Shown here: piece by piece, positions 16,077-24,604 of the stretch
How the letters are laid out: each line of letters begins with the position of its first letter
How positions within the stretch are numbered: the first letter of the stretch is position 1
Assembly: GCA_038240875.1 (NCBI GenBank)
Contig: JBBRGG010000004.1
Coordinates: forward strand, 1-40,079
Length of the DNA stretch: 40,079 bases
Source: JBBRGG01 sp038240875
GTDB lineage: Bacteria; Planctomycetota; Phycisphaerae; Phycisphaerales; UBA1924
Direction: 5' to 3'
Made by a program: the position numbers and the translations under genes
The notes under the pieces: generated by a model
Told to the model about the DNA's origin: nothing
The model's database searches: none
Seen by the model: only the letters and a program-made list of their open reading frames with translations

Positions 16077-17729
16077 TCACGCCGCTTTGTCCTTCTTCGC
16101 TTCTTCATTCATATTCGTCACTTCCGCAGTACCAATCAATCCCGTCGCCGGCTGTGCCGAGTCGGTCTTCAACGAAGGCACATCGCTCGCCAATTGCTCA
16201 TCCTGATCCTGCGCATGCCTCTGCACCAGTTCGTCATACTTCGACAAATCAATCTGCATGAACGCCTGAACCAACGCCGCATCAAGCTGCGACCCCGCTG
16301 ATCGCTGCAACTCCGCCAGCACACGCTCGCGTGGCATCGCCGGTCGATACGAACGATCCGAGCTCATCGCGTCAAACGTATCCGCAACCGCGATCAGCCT
16401 CGCAAAGAGCGGGATCGCGTCGCCTGATATCTGGTGCGGATACCCGCGCCCGTCGATACGCTCATGATGGTGCAGTACCGATGGAATCACGTCCTCAAGC
16501 AGCGGAATCCCGCACAATATTCTGTGCCCAATCGTCGGGTGCAGCTTGATCAATCCAAACTCTTCATCTGTCAAACGACCACGCTTAGTTAGCACAGCCT
16601 CGGGCACGCCGATCTTGCCCACATCGTGCACCAATCCCGCAATGTGCACCCGTCGGCAACTATCCGCATCAACACCGGTCAACCGCGCAATCTCGCTCGC
16701 GAGAAACGCCACGCGTTCGCTATGGCCACACGTATACCGATCCTTCGCGTCAATTGCCGCGGTTATTGCCTGAATCGTGCCCAAAAACAAATCCTGCTGC
16801 GCCTGATACAACGCGACATTCTCGACAAACGCCGACACGTGTCCCGCCGCCGCCTCGACCAGTTGCAAGTCGTAGCTGCTGATCAGGATGTCGCTGCCAC
16901 CCTTGTTTCCCGCCGCGATCACGCCAACCAATCGCCCTTCATACGAGATCGGCTGGAGCAAAACCTGCGGTGCTTGCTTCGACGATAACACCGAATTACT
17001 CGCAAGGATCTGCCACCTTTTCGCACCGTCCCCAAGTTGCGCCGCCGCCTCATCAAGAGCGCGCACAACTTCTTCATTGCACCGTGCCGAATTCGACTGC
17101 TCACCAGCAAGCGCGCAAGTTAAGTTCCCGTGTGTGTGCAGCGTGTTTCGCAGCGAACGTGGCACCCGCGCACCATCCAGGAACCGTGCCGTCACCCAGC
17201 CAAAGTGCATCACCGAGTGCAACCGCTCAACCACGTTCTTGATGAAAGGCGTCGGCGCATCAGGCGCACGCATCGATCGCCCGATTGAATACAGCATATC
17301 AATCGTGTCATACGCGTCACTCATCTGCAGCGTGAACCCCTCGAGCGCCTGCCTTGCTTCCATCAATTCCGCCGCGTCCGCTGCCCAAACGCGCGAAAGC
17401 GCGGCAGTCAAATCAACATTCTTCGGAGTTGCAACGCCCCACACGCCACACCCAGGTAGCGCAATCACATGCGAACCATCGAGCAACAGCTGAGCATCTG
17501 GCGAAATCTCTACTCGCTTCGGTACGCCATCCTTTACCACTTCGTGCGCCACTTCATGCGCCGCAACGCACACCGCCTGCGCATCAATCCCCATCTCGCG
17601 CAGCTTCTCCACTACATGCTGCACGAGCATCGGTTCAACAAGCGTCGGCGGGCTCTCCAGCCTTCCAACGCCTGCAAGCGCAATTGATTGGTGTGGTTGA
17701 TTCATGTTCAATCGTTCGTGGCATCCCAT
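16077..17729 (-). CDS. GAF and HD-GYP domain protein (predicted cyclic-di-GMP phosphodiesterase)
   Basis: A 550-residue protein. Residues ~135-310 look like a GAF sensor domain (MLYSIGRSM, LVGVIAAGNKGG). Residues ~320-480 are a complete HD-GYP domain: GHSERVA, the metal-binding HDVGKIGVP (H368, D369), a HPTIGHRIL helix, and HHHERIDGRGYP (421-431) with the GYP signature. This family hydrolyses cyclic di-GMP to pGpG or GMP. The N-terminal ~130 residues are not recognised. There is no receiver domain of its own; a separate CheY-like protein is encoded just upstream with a 3-base gap, so the two are probably co-translated partners. The last ~60 residues are charged and probably disordered. ATG 17729 was used; ATG 17705 is also possible. 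Confidence 0.92.
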   Translation of the reverse strand: MGCHERLNMNQPHQSIALAGVGRLESPPTLVEPMLVQHVVEKLREMGIDAQAVCVAAHEVAHEVVKDGVPKRVEISPDAQLLLDGSHVIALPGCGVWGVATPKNVDLTAALSRVWAADAAELMEARQALEGFTLQMSDAYDTIDMLYSIGRSMRAPDAPTPFIKNVVERLHSVMHFGWVTARFLDGARVPRSLRNTLHTHGNLTCALAGEQSNSARCNEEVVRALDEAAAQLGDGAKRWQILASNSVLSSKQAPQVLLQPISYEGRLVGVIAAGNKGGSDILISSYDLQLVEAAAGHVSAFVENVALYQAQQDLFLGTIQAITAAIDAKDRYTCGHSERVAFLASEIARLTGVDADSCRRVHIAGLVHDVGKIGVPEAVLTKRGRLTDEEFGLIKLHPTIGHRILCGIPLLEDVIPSVLHHHERIDGRGYPHQISGDAIPLFARLIAVADTFDAMSSDRSYRPAMPRERVLAELQRSAGSQLDAALVQAFMQIDLSKYDELVQRHAQDQDEQLASDVPSLKTDSAQPATGLIGTAEVTNMNEEAKKDKAA

Positions 17730-17732
17730 TGC

Positions 17733-18134
17733 TTACGCTGCCGACTTTATCTCCCCTTCATTCTCAGGCACAATCACGCGGATTCGATCAAGCAACGCCT
17801 TCAACCCAAATGGCTTCGGCACAATCTCGCGGATTAACAGAAACTTTGCCTCTTCTTCCGCAATGAAATACCCGCGCGCCGTCAACATAATCACCGGCAC
17901 GCCCTGAGTCGCTTCCTGCCCTCGCAGCGCACGAACCATCTCCAGCCCGCTCATATTCGGCATCTGCAAATCTGTCACAATCAACGATGGCATGCTCGTC
18001 GTCGCCGCGGCCAGCCCCTCAGCGCCATCGCGCGCTTCAACCACCACATACCCAGCGCCACGAAGCTTGTGCGCAACCAACTGGCGTATGTGCGCCTCGT
18101 CGTCGCAGATCAGAATTGTGTTCGTGTTGTTCAT
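17733..18134 (-). CDS. Stand-alone CheY-like response regulator receiver
   Basis: A 133-residue receiver domain without an output domain. The acidic pocket is D11/D12, the phospho-acceptor is D55 in LIVTDLQMP, and the switch residues T85 and K107 (VPKPF) are all present. ATG 18134 was preferred over the GTG at 18161 because the domain begins directly after it. The stop lies 3 bases before the HD-GYP start, and the hybrid kinase ends 105 bases upstream on the same strand. Inferred job: pass phosphoryl signals from the kinase to the HD-GYP protein by protein contact. Confidence 0.92.
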   Translation of the reverse strand: MNNTNTILICDDEAHIRQLVAHKLRGAGYVVVEARDGAEGLAAATTSMPSLIVTDLQMPNMSGLEMVRALRGQEATQGVPVIMLTARGYFIAEEEAKFLLIREIVPKPFGLKALLDRIRVIVPENEGEIKSAA

Positions 18135-18176
18135 CGCTACAAGGCTTCTCGCGTGTGTCACCTTGCCACACCCAAC

Positions 18177-18192
18177 TCCGGCTCACGCCGGA
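18177..18192. other. Intercistronic hairpin between kinase and receiver genes
   Basis: TCCGGC, a TCAC loop and GCCGGA make a perfect 6-bp GC-rich stem in the 105-base gap between the hybrid kinase stop and the receiver start. It has no T-tract, so it more likely affects mRNA processing or differential expression than ends transcription. Confidence 0.4.
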
Positions 18193-18239
18193 ACATTCCA
18201 ATCCATCAATTCACTCATCGACCCCTCCGGCTCCGCGCT

Positions 18240-21206
18240 TCACGCGGCTTCGCGCGACGGGTTCCCAAACCCGCCCGCACCATCGTTTTTCTCGCCTAGT
18301 TCATCCAATGCGGCTGCTTCCCGGACGTTCGCGCCATCTTTGTCGTTCTGTTTCGTGCTCGTCCCAGTCCGATAGGCCATGACATGCAACAAGCACAGTC
18401 GCACGAGTTCGGACTTATCCAGCGGCTTGTTCATGTACGCATCGCACCCCGCGTCCAAGCACCGATCACGATCCTCACGCATCGCATGCGCCGTCAACGC
18501 GATGATCGGCAACTTCGATCCTGACCCGCGTATCTCACGCGTCGCCGTATACCCATCCATCACCGGCATTTGCATGTCCATCAACACAACATCAGGCAGC
18601 GGTTTACGCACACCATTGGCATCATCCATCCGCCTCGCAGCAACCACGCGCTCCAGCGCCAACTTTCCATTCTCAACAATCTCAACCGTCGCGCCAGCAC
18701 GCGTGAGGTAATGCTCCACCAGCCGCTGATTGTCGATCCCATCTTCTGCAACCAACACATGCACGCCTTCCAAAGGCTTGCTTGTTGCCTGCACGCTAAC
18801 TGTGACAACGTTGCCTTCAGCTGCCACAACACGCTGCGCGTGCGATCCAGTCGCCGTATCCAGCGCCAGAACAATCGGCGAATCAATCCCGGCTTGCGCG
18901 ATGGCTACTCCCGCCAATCCCCCTGAAACTTCTGCAATCTTTGGTGCCGACACGACTTGTTCACAACCCACAATTGCCGGGAAGTGGAATGACGCGGTAA
19001 ATGTTGCTCCTTGACCAATAGCAGACTTCACATCGATGTCGCCACCCATCATGCGTGCGAGCTTTCGCGAGATCGACAAACCCAACCCAGTCCCGCCATA
19101 TTGGCGCGTCGTCGACGCATCCGCTTGTGTGAAGGGCGTGAACAGTTTGCAGATCGATTCGGGCGCAATCCCAATCCCCGTGTCCTCGATGCTCACCAGC
19201 AGCACATCCGCCGCCGCCGCATCGAGCTTCGCAACCACTCGAATCCCGCCACTCTTTGTAAACTTCACGGCGTTGCTAATCAGGTTTCCAACAACCTGAC
19301 GCAACCTCGTCGAATCGCCGACGACGCGCGCCGGTATCGGCGTCCCAAACTCCAACTGCAGCGTCAGATTCTTGCTTGAAGCCATCGCGTGATACATCGA
19401 CGAAACATCCGCAAGCACTCGAGGCAGGTCAAACTCGACTTGCTCGATGGCCATCGCGCCCGCTTCGATCTTCGACACATCGAGGATGTCGTTGATCAGC
19501 CGCATCAGTTGCTCGCCATTTCGTTTGATCGTGCCGACGGCTTCCAATCGTACCTCTGGATTGAACTGTTCCTCGACGAGCACGTCGATGTACCCAAGCA
19601 TCGCCGCCATCGGTGTGCGGATCTCGTGCGACATGTTCGCAAGAAAGCTCGATTTCGCCGCGCTCGCGTGCTGTGCAGCATTGATCGCTGCGCGAAGTTG
19701 CTCCTCGTGCTCGAGTTGACCAGAAATATCTTCCCACGTACCTACATATGCAACAATCGAGCCATTGCGTCGTACCGGCCCTGCATTCACCCGCACCCAC
19801 ACCACCGATCCGTCTTGGTGATCAAATCGATGTTCACTGTGGAACGGATCACCATTTCCAACGCATGACAACCATCCCTGCAACACTCGCTCGCGATCAT
19901 CAGCGTACATCCGCGTGGCCCATCCCAAGCCTTGCACGTCGCTTTTGCTTGCACCAATCGTGCTGCAGAGCATGGAATTTGCGTAGAGCAAATTGCCCGA
20001 TCGGTCGCACATGAAGATGCCTAGCGGCGCGTTCTCCGCCATCGTGCGAAAGCGTGACTCGCTCGCGTTAAGCTCTTGCCTTGTGAGTTCCGCCTCGGCG
20101 AACGCCGAATTCAGTGCGCGAGCAACATCCGTTATCTCATCGTTGCCCTCGCAGCGCACGCGCGAGCCCCCTTGTCGTCCAGGAACAATCGCGCGAATGT
20201 CATCGTGCACATGCGTCAAGCGGCGTAACACCACGCGCTGCAACGCGATCAGCATGACCCCGCCCAGCGCAGCACCAGTCACCAGTGTCGCGATCCAGAT
20301 GTGCTGGATGCTCGCTCGTCCTTCCGCCATGATTGCACGTGGCTGCCGAACGCGCTGGGTTGCAATCTGCACTCCACTGATATCAAGCAATGGCGTTGAT
20401 ACCACAAGACTTTCTTTGTCCAGCCTTGCAATCCGTGTCCCCTCTTTGAATTGAACGATATCAAGCAAGTGTGCAGAGTCTTTCACCAGCTCTTTGCACT
20501 CTACGTCATTCGATTCCTCGGCCGTCATTGCCTGCGCATCCTCGCCGAAATCAATCGCAATTGCGTGATTGGTCATTGCCGACAAGTCTGCGATCCGTTT
20601 CGGCGTCAACGCGCGTGCATACGCCATCATCCCGCGGCAAGCCATCGAGCCATCGGTCGCTGTGATTGGATGCGCCGCAAAGGCCACTATGCGTCCATCC
20701 ACCACCCCGATACCACTCACCGCTTCACCAAGCTTCACCCTTCCAAAGGCGTCGTATCGAATAAGCATTTGCTTGAATGAACCGATTTGTAATTCGCTGG
20801 CGTCGTCCGTGAACGTGTCCGCGCAGACAATTGACCCGTCGATTGCTTGCACAACGCGATAGTTCAGCCGCAGATTTGCGAGGGACTCGGACGTAAGATT
20901 CGACGACGCAAACTCTGCCTCGCGTTCGTTCACGTGCCGCCACATATCGTCCCACGCGCCCCAATCCTTTGCATTGTCCGCGACCGCTTCGACGTGCTTC
21001 TCGATGGCCGAAGTCACTCGTCCGGCCGCCTTGATCGCATAGATCATTTCCAGCCGCTCGAATCGATCAAGCAATACCGCACGCGATGTCTGTTGAAGCA
21101 CTACAACAAGTGCGACAACCGTCGCCGTGACAACAAATATGGCTTTGGTCGACAACCTCAAGGGCGTGCTCCAGAAATACCTACGTTCATATCGGCCTGT
21201 GATCAC
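18240..21206 (-). CDS. Membrane-bound hybrid histidine kinase (CHASE4-like, HAMP, PAS, HisKA, HATPase, REC)
   Basis: About 988 residues. A first membrane helix (KAIFVVTATVVALVVVL) is followed by an extracytoplasmic sensor domain with DNAKDWGAWDDMW, characteristic of CHASE4, then a second helix (IWIATLVTGAALGGVMLIAL) and a HAMP-like linker. A PAS domain (SESRFRTMAENAPLGIFMC) leads to HisKA with ANMSHEIRTPM (H527), a HATPase_c domain (N-box LISNAVKFT, DTGIGI, GGTGLGL), and a C-terminal receiver with D877 in LMDMQMPVMDG. All catalytic residues are present. The open frame continues to 21401, but that part overlaps the preceding gene and lacks sense; GTG 21206 just before the first helix was chosen. 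It lies in a run GT-C, kinase, receiver, HD-GYP. The ligand is unknown. Confidence 0.9.
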   Translation of the reverse strand: MITGRYERRYFWSTPLRLSTKAIFVVTATVVALVVVLQQTSRAVLLDRFERLEMIYAIKAAGRVTSAIEKHVEAVADNAKDWGAWDDMWRHVNEREAEFASSNLTSESLANLRLNYRVVQAIDGSIVCADTFTDDASELQIGSFKQMLIRYDAFGRVKLGEAVSGIGVVDGRIVAFAAHPITATDGSMACRGMMAYARALTPKRIADLSAMTNHAIAIDFGEDAQAMTAEESNDVECKELVKDSAHLLDIVQFKEGTRIARLDKESLVVSTPLLDISGVQIATQRVRQPRAIMAEGRASIQHIWIATLVTGAALGGVMLIALQRVVLRRLTHVHDDIRAIVPGRQGGSRVRCEGNDEITDVARALNSAFAEAELTRQELNASESRFRTMAENAPLGIFMCDRSGNLLYANSMLCSTIGASKSDVQGLGWATRMYADDRERVLQGWLSCVGNGDPFHSEHRFDHQDGSVVWVRVNAGPVRRNGSIVAYVGTWEDISGQLEHEEQLRAAINAAQHASAAKSSFLANMSHEIRTPMAAMLGYIDVLVEEQFNPEVRLEAVGTIKRNGEQLMRLINDILDVSKIEAGAMAIEQVEFDLPRVLADVSSMYHAMASSKNLTLQLEFGTPIPARVVGDSTRLRQVVGNLISNAVKFTKSGGIRVVAKLDAAAADVLLVSIEDTGIGIAPESICKLFTPFTQADASTTRQYGGTGLGLSISRKLARMMGGDIDVKSAIGQGATFTASFHFPAIVGCEQVVSAPKIAEVSGGLAGVAIAQAGIDSPIVLALDTATGSHAQRVVAAEGNVVTVSVQATSKPLEGVHVLVAEDGIDNQRLVEHYLTRAGATVEIVENGKLALERVVAARRMDDANGVRKPLPDVVLMDMQMPVMDGYTATREIRGSGSKLPIIALTAHAMREDRDRCLDAGCDAYMNKPLDKSELVRLCLLHVMAYRTGTSTKQNDKDGANVREAAALDELGEKNDGAGGFGNPSREAA

Positions 21207-21336
21207 GCGATCGTGCTGCGCTTCGAAATAGGTTTGCCCAATCTCGCTGGTGCAATTGATCCAGACGGTACAAATGCACCAGCAGCAGCGAATCGGCACC
21301 AAACAGTAATAAAACTGCGTCGAAGCACCGGACCAA

Positions 21337-23019
21337 TCAGAGTGTCTCTTTAATACTTCGTGCTCGACGCACGGTGAGCACGCCAACCGACATAATGGCA
21401 ATTGCGTGCCACGCTGGCGTTACAGGGAAGGCGTATCGATCAAGCCCTGTCAGCATGACCCATGCAATCGCCGCACCATGCGATGCAACGCACGCTGCAA
21501 CCAGCACGATTGCAAGCACACTCGCATCGCGTTGACGCAGTTCTGCCGCTTTGCCATCTTTAAACACTCTGCGCACAAGCACGCGAAACGTTGGCGCAAC
21601 GAGCCAAGCCGAACCAAGTACTGCAATCCAAGCGAGCACTACTCGGCCAACAACACCCGCACGCCACACTATGTCAAAGCCGCGTGCAACAAAGCTATCG
21701 CGATATGCCTCAATTGATGTGTTAGTTTGTGCGAAAGCTTCAGCTCGTACCGGCACATCGCGCACCGACGAGTCATTGCCATCGACCCAGTTGGTGTCAC
21801 CTTCAGTTGGGCCTTTGGTTGGGCCACGCATTGAATCTGCTTTATCGGTTGATTCCCGTCGAAGCGCACGCGACCAGTATGCGTTCTCTCTATACCCAGG
21901 TACATCAAAAGGCACGATTCCCAATTGTGTCGCAAATGCCTTGCCCGCAAGTGATACGCGAAGCCAAGGCCTGCGCCGAATCGATTCATCAACAAGAATC
22001 TTCGCTCGAAGATCTGTCCGAGCCAGCTGCGGCAAGCCTTCGCCCATCGGTGCAAGCAGACCTGTATTCATTTCATGGATGAACGCGTACGGCGTCAGCG
22101 TTCCTGCACGATCCATCTCGGCAAGTCGTTTAATGTGTGCCGGGTTAAAGGCGGTGGGCTGATGAAAGTCCATCAGGCCGGTTTCACGAGCGAAGAGAGC
22201 GCGAGCGAATTGCCCGCCGACGGTGAAGGACCATGAGCCGGTGCGTTCGTGCATGCGCGCGAACCAAGGCGAGATGCCGCCCAGAGAAACAAGCAGGCAC
22301 ACGGTTCCTATGAGTGCTGATCGCACGAAGGAGCTGGTGCGTACATATGCACAGGCACTTAGGCAGATCGGTGCGAGCACAAGAAGCAACTGGAAATTAC
22401 CTCGTAGAAAGCACGCCGCGGCGATTGCTCCACCTGCGATCGCGCCAACCAATATATATTGCGCGGGTGTGAGTCGTGCAATGCGTGCCGAGGTTGCGAG
22501 CCACGCGAGGGTTGCGACGGCTAGGGCAACCACGCACACGCTTGCTACTTCTGGCATGGCGTGGCGTTGCCAGAGCAGGAGCAAAGGATCGCACGCGATC
22601 ACTATGGCGGCAATTGCGCCGCAGATATCGGCGGCTTTGAGAGAGCTCGCCGCGTGAAATACAAGTCGTCGAACCGACCAGGCAAGGAGCCCAATTGTGA
22701 TGCACGCGAGAAGAACATTGAGCATCCCCGCCGCGGCGCGCACGTCGTCAACTAGCGCGACCAAAGGCACGAGCATAATGGAGTATCCCGGGCTGCGCCA
22801 GCCATCAAAGTGTGCGAAGGAGCCTGTGTCGTAGAGCGTGATTGCGTTTGCGACGTAATCCAGCGAATCCGGGCACATGATCGTCGGAGTGGCGCAGGCC
22901 CAGGCAACTTGGACGACGCATGCGCATGCTGTAAAGATGGTTGTGATTGGCATGGTGGCGCGAAGTTGCGCGGACCATTGGCGTAGGAAGCCCTGGGTGT
23001 TGTTAAGCAGATGGTTCAT
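21337..23019 (-). CDS. GT-C type integral membrane glycosyltransferase (GT39/ArnT-like)
   Basis: A 560-residue protein with about ten hydrophobic segments. After the first helix an acidic loop CPDSLDYVANAI (D51, D54) matches the catalytic Asp loop of GT-C enzymes that use polyprenyl-phosphate sugars, followed by GSFAHFDGWRSPGYSIML, a typical GT39-like motif. A long soluble loop (~residues 310-420) contains a short RGPTKGPTEG repeat. ATG 23019 was chosen; the frame extends to 23091 but without support. It is divergent from the dehydrogenase gene (74-base gap) and leads the signalling run on the minus strand. It would act at the cytoplasmic membrane, adding a sugar to a lipid or protein on the outside. 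Donor and acceptor are not known. The G/C strand bias flips inside this gene. Confidence 0.85.
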   Translation of the reverse strand: MNHLLNNTQGFLRQWSAQLRATMPITTIFTACACVVQVAWACATPTIMCPDSLDYVANAITLYDTGSFAHFDGWRSPGYSIMLVPLVALVDDVRAAAGMLNVLLACITIGLLAWSVRRLVFHAASSLKAADICGAIAAIVIACDPLLLLWQRHAMPEVASVCVVALAVATLAWLATSARIARLTPAQYILVGAIAGGAIAAACFLRGNFQLLLVLAPICLSACAYVRTSSFVRSALIGTVCLLVSLGGISPWFARMHERTGSWSFTVGGQFARALFARETGLMDFHQPTAFNPAHIKRLAEMDRAGTLTPYAFIHEMNTGLLAPMGEGLPQLARTDLRAKILVDESIRRRPWLRVSLAGKAFATQLGIVPFDVPGYRENAYWSRALRRESTDKADSMRGPTKGPTEGDTNWVDGNDSSVRDVPVRAEAFAQTNTSIEAYRDSFVARGFDIVWRAGVVGRVVLAWIAVLGSAWLVAPTFRVLVRRVFKDGKAAELRQRDASVLAIVLVAACVASHGAAIAWVMLTGLDRYAFPVTPAWHAIAIMSVGVLTVRRARSIKETL

Positions 23020-23093
23020 GCGTTTCCAATCATATTGCTGGTGGCTGCTGTTGCCTTCTACGCTTGTGCGTGCACGAAACACAAGACACACGA

Positions 23094-24038
23094 ATGCTGG
23101 TTGTTCAGGCGGAGGAGTTGAGCCTTGCCGCGCAGGAATTTTTGCGTGAGAAGTTTGAGTTCACGGTGTGCAGGCCCAGCGACCAGCCAAGGTTTTACGA
23201 GTTGCTCGGGCGGGCGGCGGGCTTGGTGGTGCGAACGTACACGCGGGTTGATGCGGCGTTACTCGATATCGCGCCAAAGCTACGAGTGGTTGGGCGGGCA
23301 GGGGTTGGGCTGACGAACATCGATGTGGCGGCGTGCCGGGCGCGAGGGGTTGAAGTGGTGCACACGCCGGACGCGAACACGCACGCGGTTGGAGAATTGG
23401 TCATCGCGTTTTTGCTGGACGCGTATCGGCCAAGGCTGTTTTTGGAGCAGGCGTTGGACAACGAGCGGTGGTCGCATGTGCGAGCGGAGTTGGTTGCGCC
23501 GCGTGAGATTGGGGAGTTGACGGTTGGCATTGTTGGGCTTGGGCGAGTTGGGTCGCGGGTTGCGCGGCTGCTGTCGGCGTTTGGCACGCGGGTGCTGTAT
23601 CACGATCTTGTACATGTGCCTGAGCACGCGCGGATGGGAGCAAAGCCGGTGGCGATGGATGTGCTGCTGCGCGAGGCGGATGTGATCACGTTGCATGTGG
23701 ATGATCGGGCAGCGAATAGGAACTTGATTGGTGAGGCAGAGTTGCTGCGGGCGAAGCGTGATTGCACGATTGTGAACACTAGCCGCGGCATGGTGATTGA
23801 TGATGGTGCGCTGGCGGCATGGCTCAAGGGGCATCCGGCGGCGCGAGCGATATTGGATGTGCATGAGCCCGAGCCGATCAGGGCTGAATCGGTATTGGTT
23901 GGATTGAAGAATGCGCATCTGTCGCCTCATATCGGAGCGGCGACTACGCGAGCGCATGAGGCGATGTCGTGGGTGGTTCGAGATGTCGCGCGAGTATTGC
24001 AAGGCGAGGCTCCACAGTTTCCGGCTTCGAACGTGTGA
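23094..24038 (+). CDS. D-isomer-specific 2-hydroxyacid dehydrogenase (SerA-like, without ACT domain)
   Basis: A 314-residue protein of the NAD-dependent D-2-hydroxyacid dehydrogenase family. The N-terminal substrate domain shows GLVVRTYTRVDAALLDIAP, then LRVVGRAGVGLTNIDV. The Rossmann domain has VGIVGLGRVGSRVARLL. The catalytic triad is R231 (NTSRG), E260 (DVHEPEP) and H279 (LSPHIGAAT). Length fits the minimal form; phosphoglycerate dehydrogenases with regulatory ACT/ASB domains are longer, so this may be a short SerA or a related reductase. ATG 23094 was preferred over TTG 23064. It is divergent from the GT-C gene. The coding strand is strikingly G-rich. Confidence 0.92.
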   Translation: MLVVQAEELSLAAQEFLREKFEFTVCRPSDQPRFYELLGRAAGLVVRTYTRVDAALLDIAPKLRVVGRAGVGLTNIDVAACRARGVEVVHTPDANTHAVGELVIAFLLDAYRPRLFLEQALDNERWSHVRAELVAPREIGELTVGIVGLGRVGSRVARLLSAFGTRVLYHDLVHVPEHARMGAKPVAMDVLLREADVITLHVDDRAANRNLIGEAELLRAKRDCTIVNTSRGMVIDDGALAAWLKGHPAARAILDVHEPEPIRAESVLVGLKNAHLSPHIGAATTRAHEAMSWVVRDVARVLQGEAPQFPASNV

Positions 24039-24100
24039 ATGGGTATCTGTAAATGTGTGCGCTCTCTTTGTTTGTGCGCGCAGGGGTGGTATGTGTGCGC

Positions 24101-24124
24101 ACGGATGGGGACGGATGGGGACGG
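24101..24124. repeat. 10-bp tandem repeat
   Basis: Two exact copies of ACGGATGGGG plus a partial third (ACGG), in non-coding DNA downstream of the dehydrogenase gene. Confidence 0.8.
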
Positions 24125-24434
24125 TTGTGGAGAGTTTGTACGAACGCAGGTGGTTGTGGTAGACAGAGTTATAAATAAGTGTGTGGAACTTTGACGTGTG
24201 CGGGACTCGGGATCTTTGGTCTTTTCATGCTGGGGTAGAGCTTACTGAGAGCCGCCACCAGAATTAAGAACGTTGAACGAGTAGACAAAGGCGGCACGCT
24301 ATGCAACGAGAAAAAGTTGTTATTTGGTTAGGGGACTTCAGCGAATTTTAAGTTAATATCGAAGTAGTCCAAAGTGATAGATGAGCGGAAGGTATATACG
24401 CCGCACGAAGAGTTTGCGGGGTCAGTGTTGCTGG

Positions 24435-24464
24435 CCAATCGAGGTCTATTGAAGGCTCGATTGG
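24435..24464 (+). promoter_or_regulatory. Leader hairpin upstream of the aldolase gene
   Basis: CCAATCGAG and CTCGATTGG form a perfect 9-bp stem around a 12-base loop, about 140 bases before the aldolase ATG. It has no following T-run. It could be an mRNA leader structure or an operator-like dyad. Function is inferred from position only. Confidence 0.45.
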
Positions 24465-24604
24465 GGCGGCTTTCGTGGATGGTTTGTACCCGCTACGCTT
24501 GGGCGTTCGTGCCTTGGACATACGGGCATGGGTCCGCATACGCCAAGTTTTTTCAATTCTGCACACGCCTGTACCACCAGCATCTTCACCAAGGAATCAA
24601 CACA

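Larger units (their letters stand above)
24039..24604. other. 566-base intergenic region upstream of the aldolase gene
   Basis: No convincing gene. It holds a 10-bp direct repeat (24101-24120), GT-rich stretches, an AT-richer segment at 24310-24365 that could contain a promoter (TTAATAT near 24352-24358), and a strong hairpin at 24435-24464. The aldolase open frame extends back to 24374, but that translation resembles nothing known and precedes a good ribosome site, so it is taken as a leader. Confidence 0.6.

Noticed and set aside
21207..21401. Upstream extension of the hybrid kinase frame to 21401
   Set aside because: It overlaps the end of the GT-C gene and its translation is Cys/Trp-rich without sense; GTG 21206 directly before the first membrane helix fits better.
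2573..22443. HIP1-like GCGATCGC enrichment
   Set aside because: Only about three copies were noticed, close to what base composition allows.
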